Source: Amorphophallus konjac
Lineage: Eukaryota > Streptophyta > Magnoliopsida > Alismatales > Araceae
Assembly: GCA_022559845.1 (NCBI GenBank)
Contig: CM040117.1
Location: 146,200,732 to 146,264,731, forward strand
Reading direction: 5' to 3'
Length of the DNA: 64,000 nt
Position numbers and translations under genes: made by a program. Below, piece by piece: positions 59,704-64,000 of the stretch; the first letter of the stretch is position 1; every line of letters starts with the position of its first letter. The notes below the pieces were generated by a model, which saw only the letters and a program-made list of their open reading frames with translations, made no database searches and was not told where the DNA came from.

Positions 59704-62700
59704 TTAGAAATAGAATCTGCGTAGTGTGGTTGCATTCCATGTCCGGGGAATGGGTTCCCCTTCCATTGTAGCTAGCCTGTACGCACCTTTCCCGAGCATC
59801 TCGAGCACTGGGTAGGGGCCTTCCCAGTTGGGGGATAGCTTGCCCACCGCCTCCAGTGGTCGAGAGGCTTCGGCCTTCCTGAGGATGAAGTCCCCCAGTT
59901 AGAAACGTCTGTCTCGGACCTTGGCATTGTAGTATCGAGTGAGGCGGCGCTGGTACTCCGTTGCTCAGACGTTCGCGATCTCTCGGAGTTCGTCTGCCAG
60001 GTCGAGGTTCTCGAGCAACTTTTGCCCGTTTGCCTCGGGTGAGAAGCTGATCACTCGGAGAGACGGATTGGCGATCTCTAATGGAACGACGGCTTCGGTG
60101 CCATATACCAAATGAAAAGGGCTTTCACCGGTTGCCGTCCTGGGGGCTGTTCGGTGCGACCATAGTACGCTAGGCAATTCCTCGAGCCAGCTACCCTTAG
60201 CCTTGCCGAGTCTGGTTTTTATGCCTTTTAAGATAGTCTTGTTGGCATTTTCAACCAGCCCGTTGGCCTGAGGGTGGGCGACCGAAGTGAAGTGGTTGCG
60301 GATATTTAGGTCGGCGCATCTGTCTCGGAAATACCGAGAGTCGAATTGCCGACCGTTATCGCTTACTATCACTCGGGGGATGCCAAAGCGACAAATGATC
60401 GATTTCCAAACAAAGCCCCAAACGACTGTCTCGGTGATCCTTGCCGTAGCCTCGGCCTCGATCCACTTGGTGAAGTAGTCGATGGCGACGATGATGAACT
60501 TCTTCTGGGACTGGGCCGTCGGGAATGGCCCAAGGATATCGATTCCCCACCGAGCGAAAGGGTAAGGCTCGGCTAGGGTGACGAGTTCCGTAGCTGGCTG
60601 ATGGACCAAATGGTCGAACCGCTGGCAACGGTCGCACTGCCGTGCATAAGCCGTGCAGTCGCACTGCAGGGTGGGCCACCATTACCCCTGCCGTAGCAGG
60701 ATCCTGGCTAGCGGCCGACCTCCTGCATGCGCTCCGCACAGGCCTTGGTGAATCTCTTGGATGGCTCGGCTTGCTTCGTCGGGACCGAGGCACTTTAGGA
60801 GGGGACCGGAGAACGATCTTCGGTAGAGAGTGTTGTCGAGGACGATGAAGCGCCGAGCTTGATACTTCATTCGGCGGGCTTCCCGAGGGTCGGAGGGCTC
60901 TTGGGAGTCATGTAGCCAGGACAGGTAGGGGGAGCGCCAGTCACTTGGAGTGGCCGAGTCAACAGCGAGGAGCTCCGTGTCGATGCTCGGGCGCTCTAGC
61001 TCTTCTAGGAGGACCGATCGTGTACCTTCCGGGTCTAGGGAGGAGGCCAATCGAGAGAGGGCGTCCGCCCGAGAGTTTTGCTCCCGAGCTATCCGGACTA
61101 CCCCAAATTCCTCGAACTGTTGGGCCAGGCTCCGGACCAACTGAAGGTATTTGATCATGGGTGCCTCCCGAGCTTCGTACTCACCGTTGACCTGACCTAC
61201 GACCAGCTGAGAGTCGGTGTGGATCCTGACTCACTCGACCCCCAACCATCGGGCCATGCGTGCTCCCGAGATAAGGGCCTCGTACTCGGAAGCATTGTTG
61301 GATGCCTGAAAGTTGAATTTCAAGGCGTACTGTAGCTCTATCCCTTCGGGGGACCTCAGTAGGATCCCCGCACCGCTGCCGGCCAAATTGGATGATCCAT
61401 CGACGAACAGTTCCCAGGTTGGCTCGGTCGTGGTCGGAGGCCTGTCTTCGGCCGGGATGGTGCTTTCGACAATGAAGTCGGCGAGCGCTTGGCCTTTAAT
61501 TGCTGATCGTGGCCGGTACGAGATGTCGTAGGCCCCGAGCATAATGGCCCATTTGACGAGTCGCCCTGAGGCCTCGGGGTGGGCCAGAATCTTGTTCAAT
61601 GGCTCGCCGGTTAGCACGGTGATGGGGTTCCCCTGGAAGTAGGGTCGGAGGCGCCTTGCGGAGGTAACCAACGCTAGCACGAGTTTCTCGGTTGCGGGGT
61701 ACCTCCGTTCGGCCTCATTGAGCACCTTGCTGGTGTAGTAGACCGGTCTTTCGATTCCCGAGTCATTTCTGACTAGGACCGAGCTGACCGTGGATGGCGT
61801 CACCGAGAGGTAGAGTAGCAAGACTTCGCCTGGGACGGGCTTGGAGAGCACCGGTGGCGAAGCCAGGAACTGCTTAAGCTCGGCGAATGCTGTCTGGCAT
61901 TCCTCATCCCATGCGAACGTAGCAGATGCTAGCTTGGGTCCCCTCATCAGTTTGAAGAAGGGCAAGCATCGTTCGGCCGCATGGGACAGGAAACGGCTGA
62001 GAGCGGCGACACGCCCTATCAGACGCTGGACGACTTTAACGCACGTGGGGGGGCGCATGTCCAGGATGGCCTGGACTTTGTCGGGGTTGGCTTCGATCCC
62101 GCGCTGAGTGACCAGGAAACCCAGGAACTTCCTGGATTTTACTCCAAAGGCGCACTTGGCGGGGTTGAGCTTCATGTTGTACTTCAGGAGGGTGCCGAAG
62201 GTTTCGGCAAGGTCGGTGAAGTGGTCTTGGGCCTTGGGGGTCTTGACGAGCATGTCGTCGATGTAAGCCTCGACGTTCCGACCTAGCTGTCCCTCGAACA
62301 TGTGATTTACCAGTCGCTGATATGTGGCTCCAGCGTTCTTCAACCCGAAGGGCATCCGGGTGTAGCAATACACGTCGTAGTTGGTGATGAAGGCGGTCTT
62401 CTCGACATCTTCTGGATTCATCCTGATCTGGTGATAACCCGAATAGGCATCTAGGAAGCTGAGTATCTCGTTGCCCGAGGTTGAATCAACCAATTGGTCG
62501 ATGCTCGGTAGCGGATAGAAGTCCTTGGGGGTAGCCTTATTCAGATCGGTGAAGTCCACGCACATTCGCCATTTGCCTGTGGTTTTTGGCACCAGGACGA
62601 CGTTGGCTAGCCACGTCGGGTACCGGACTGGTCTGAAGAGGCCAGTCTCTTGTCCCTTGGTGACCTGCGCCTTGATGATCGCCTGCTTCTCGGGCGCATG

Positions 62701-63273
62701 CTTCCTTCTCCGTTGTTGTACGGGCCTCACGGTGGGGTCGAGGCTGAGCTTGTGCATCACGGTCTTCTCTGGTATGCCAGGGAGTTGATCATCGGACCAA
62801 GCAAAGACCTGAATGTACTCAGAAAGAAATTTCTTGTATTGCTGTTGTTCCTTAGGTGGTAGGTCGGCTCCGATCCTTACTCCGAGGGCCGGGTCATCGT
62901 TGAGGAGTACCGTTAGCAATTCGCCACCGGGCTCGGTGGTTACGGTCTTTCCTTCGACTCCCTTGGGGCCCTTATCCTTCCCGTCCGGCCTTGAGGCTTC
63001 CACCGAGATGTTGTAGCACCTTCTAGCCGTGGCCTGGTTACCTCGGACTTCCCCCAACCCATTTTTGGTGGGAAACTTCATTTTCTGGTGATAGGTAGAT
63101 GGTACGGCCTTTATTCGGCTGAGGATTTTCCGGCCGAAAATGGCGTTGTACGCTATCATCCCTTGATCACCATGAAGTCCACCATGACCGTAACGGTTTT
63201 GGGTGGGGTGTCGATGGTGACCGGCAGGCTTAGGGCTCCCTCGGGGTAGGTGGCCAGGCCGTTGAACCCGCAA
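59704..63273 (-). pseudogene. Element H pol: RT, RNase H, archaeal-type RNase H, integrase (Tat lineage)
   Basis: The ORF 63273-61231 begins out of frame. From about 63165 it reads [12 protein letters not shown], a linker, and RT with [35 protein letters not shown] and an intact [10 protein letters not shown] box. RNase H and the archaeal-type RNase H ([27 protein letters not shown]) follow. TGA at 61231-61233 interrupts before VRIHTDSQLVVGQV. A TAA near 60682 splits the integrase finger (HQGLCGAH...WWPTLQ...CDRC). The integrase triad is intact (WGIDILGP, VSDNGRQF, NGLVENANK). TGA at 59965-59967 and TAA near 59895 precede the GPY-type end (NWEGPYPVLEM). The polyprotein stops at TAA 59704-59706. 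Four nonsense codons and one frameshift leave domain order intact. Confidence 0.9.
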
Positions 63274-64000
63274 AGGGGTGTTCGGATCGGGCGCAGCTTG
63301 GATGGGTCTTCCCCCATCTTGAGGAAACAGTCATAAGATAATACATCAGGGGCTCTCCCATTGTCAACCAGAATTCTATCTACGTTACAATGGTTTATTG
63401 TGGCCGAGATAACGAGGGCATCATCATGCGGGGTGTTCAGCCCTTCCAGGTCTTGGTCGGAGAAGACTATGACCTGGGGCTCCCTCGGCGGGCCCCTGGA
63501 GGGCTCTAAGGCCTGGCTGGCCCGCTCGGCATGACGCTTCCTTCCTCGGCTGGTGTCACCGCCCGATGCCGTTCCTCCGGAGATGACGTTGATGTGGACC
63601 CCTCAGGGGGCGTTGTCGATCTCCTCGGCGGCGTCTCGGTCTTCTTTGCGCCCGGCTGCAAACCGGGCCAGGTGCCCCTGACGGATGAGACGCTCGATCT
63701 CATCTTGGAGCTGGTGACAGTCCCCGGTGTGGTGCCCGTGGTCGCCGTGGAACAGGCAATGCCTGTCGCGCTTGCAGTTCTTCGATCTCATTGGTTCGGG
63801 CTGGCGGAGGAGTCCCGAGTCTTTGATGTCTTCATAGATCTCGCAGACTGGCGCGGTCAGCGGGGTGTATCGCTCATACTTCCGTTTGCGCTCTCCTTCC
63901 CGATCGCGCTTCTTGCCCGAGCCAGGATTTGGCTCGGAGGCCCGCTTCTTGTCCCCCTCCCGACCTGGGCCGGTTGTGTCTCGGCAAGCGCTGAGTACTT
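63170..64000 (-). pseudogene. Element H gag C-terminus and protease, continuing off the right edge
   Basis: From base 64000 the minus strand reads a charged gag segment, then TPLTAPVCEIYEDIKDSGLL and a zinc finger of Tat type (CLFHGDHGHHTGDC) followed by QLQDEIERLIRQGHL. TGA at 63603-63605 interrupts. The same frame resumes as GVHINVISGGTASGG and the protease, with the active site ILVDNGRAPDVL (DNG form). It ends in a frameshift near 63170 that joins the pol frame. The N-terminal part of gag, the PBS and the 5' LTR are outside the window. Confidence 0.85.

Overview
The window is plant nuclear DNA made almost wholly of nested LTR retrotransposons. I see no ordinary host gene, rRNA or tRNA gene. 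The evidence for a flowering plant is the set of element types: Ty3/gypsy Tat-lineage elements with two RNase H domains and antisense genes, Tekay-like chromovirus gag-pol, SIRE-like Ty1/copia polypurine tracts, a MITE and a tRNA-derived SINE. I cannot name the species.

Left half (1-47497) is a stack of insertions. The outermost layer is a minus-strand SIRE-like element I (LTR 45175-47125, internal stub 47126-47497). Into its LTR went element B, a minus-strand gypsy derivative that kept gag but has lost RT, RNase H and integrase (3' LTR piece 15977-16993, internal 16994-18075, 5' LTR split into 18076-19385 and 43662-45174). Element C (19386-43661, plus strand) sits inside B's 5' LTR. C is a 24.3-kb Tat-lineage element with two ~2.5-kb LTRs and a near-perfect CCGC(T/C) target duplication. 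Ogre-like element A (minus, 7059-15976) sits inside B's 3' LTR. Tekay-like element D (minus, 1-7058) sits inside A's RNase H region. The missing halves of D, A, B and I should lie beyond the left edge.

Element C reads in order: LTR, PBS, ORF1, gag, protease, RT, RNase H, archaeal-type RNase H, integrase, then 3.7 kb of tandem repeats and small hairpins. After these comes an intron-bearing antisense gene (35106-40382) for a plant-mobile-domain protein with a coiled-coil tail, then the polypurine tract and 3' LTR. Pol is in one frame, broken only by in-frame stops.

Right half (47498-64000) holds LTR E (minus), LTR F (plus, truncated), SIRE-like LTR G (minus) and the 3' part of Tat-lineage element H (minus, about 54765 to beyond 64000). 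H repeats C's layout. An antisense gene, here of the 'putative gypsy type transposon' family with one clear 77-bp intron, lies between pol and the 3' LTR.

Every element carries nonsense codons or frameshifts, so all coding regions are listed as pseudogenes. The most unusual features are the two antisense intron-containing genes, the pairing-preserving GAAA-loop hairpins after C's pol, and arrays of the palindrome GGGTCGACCC in two unrelated LTRs.
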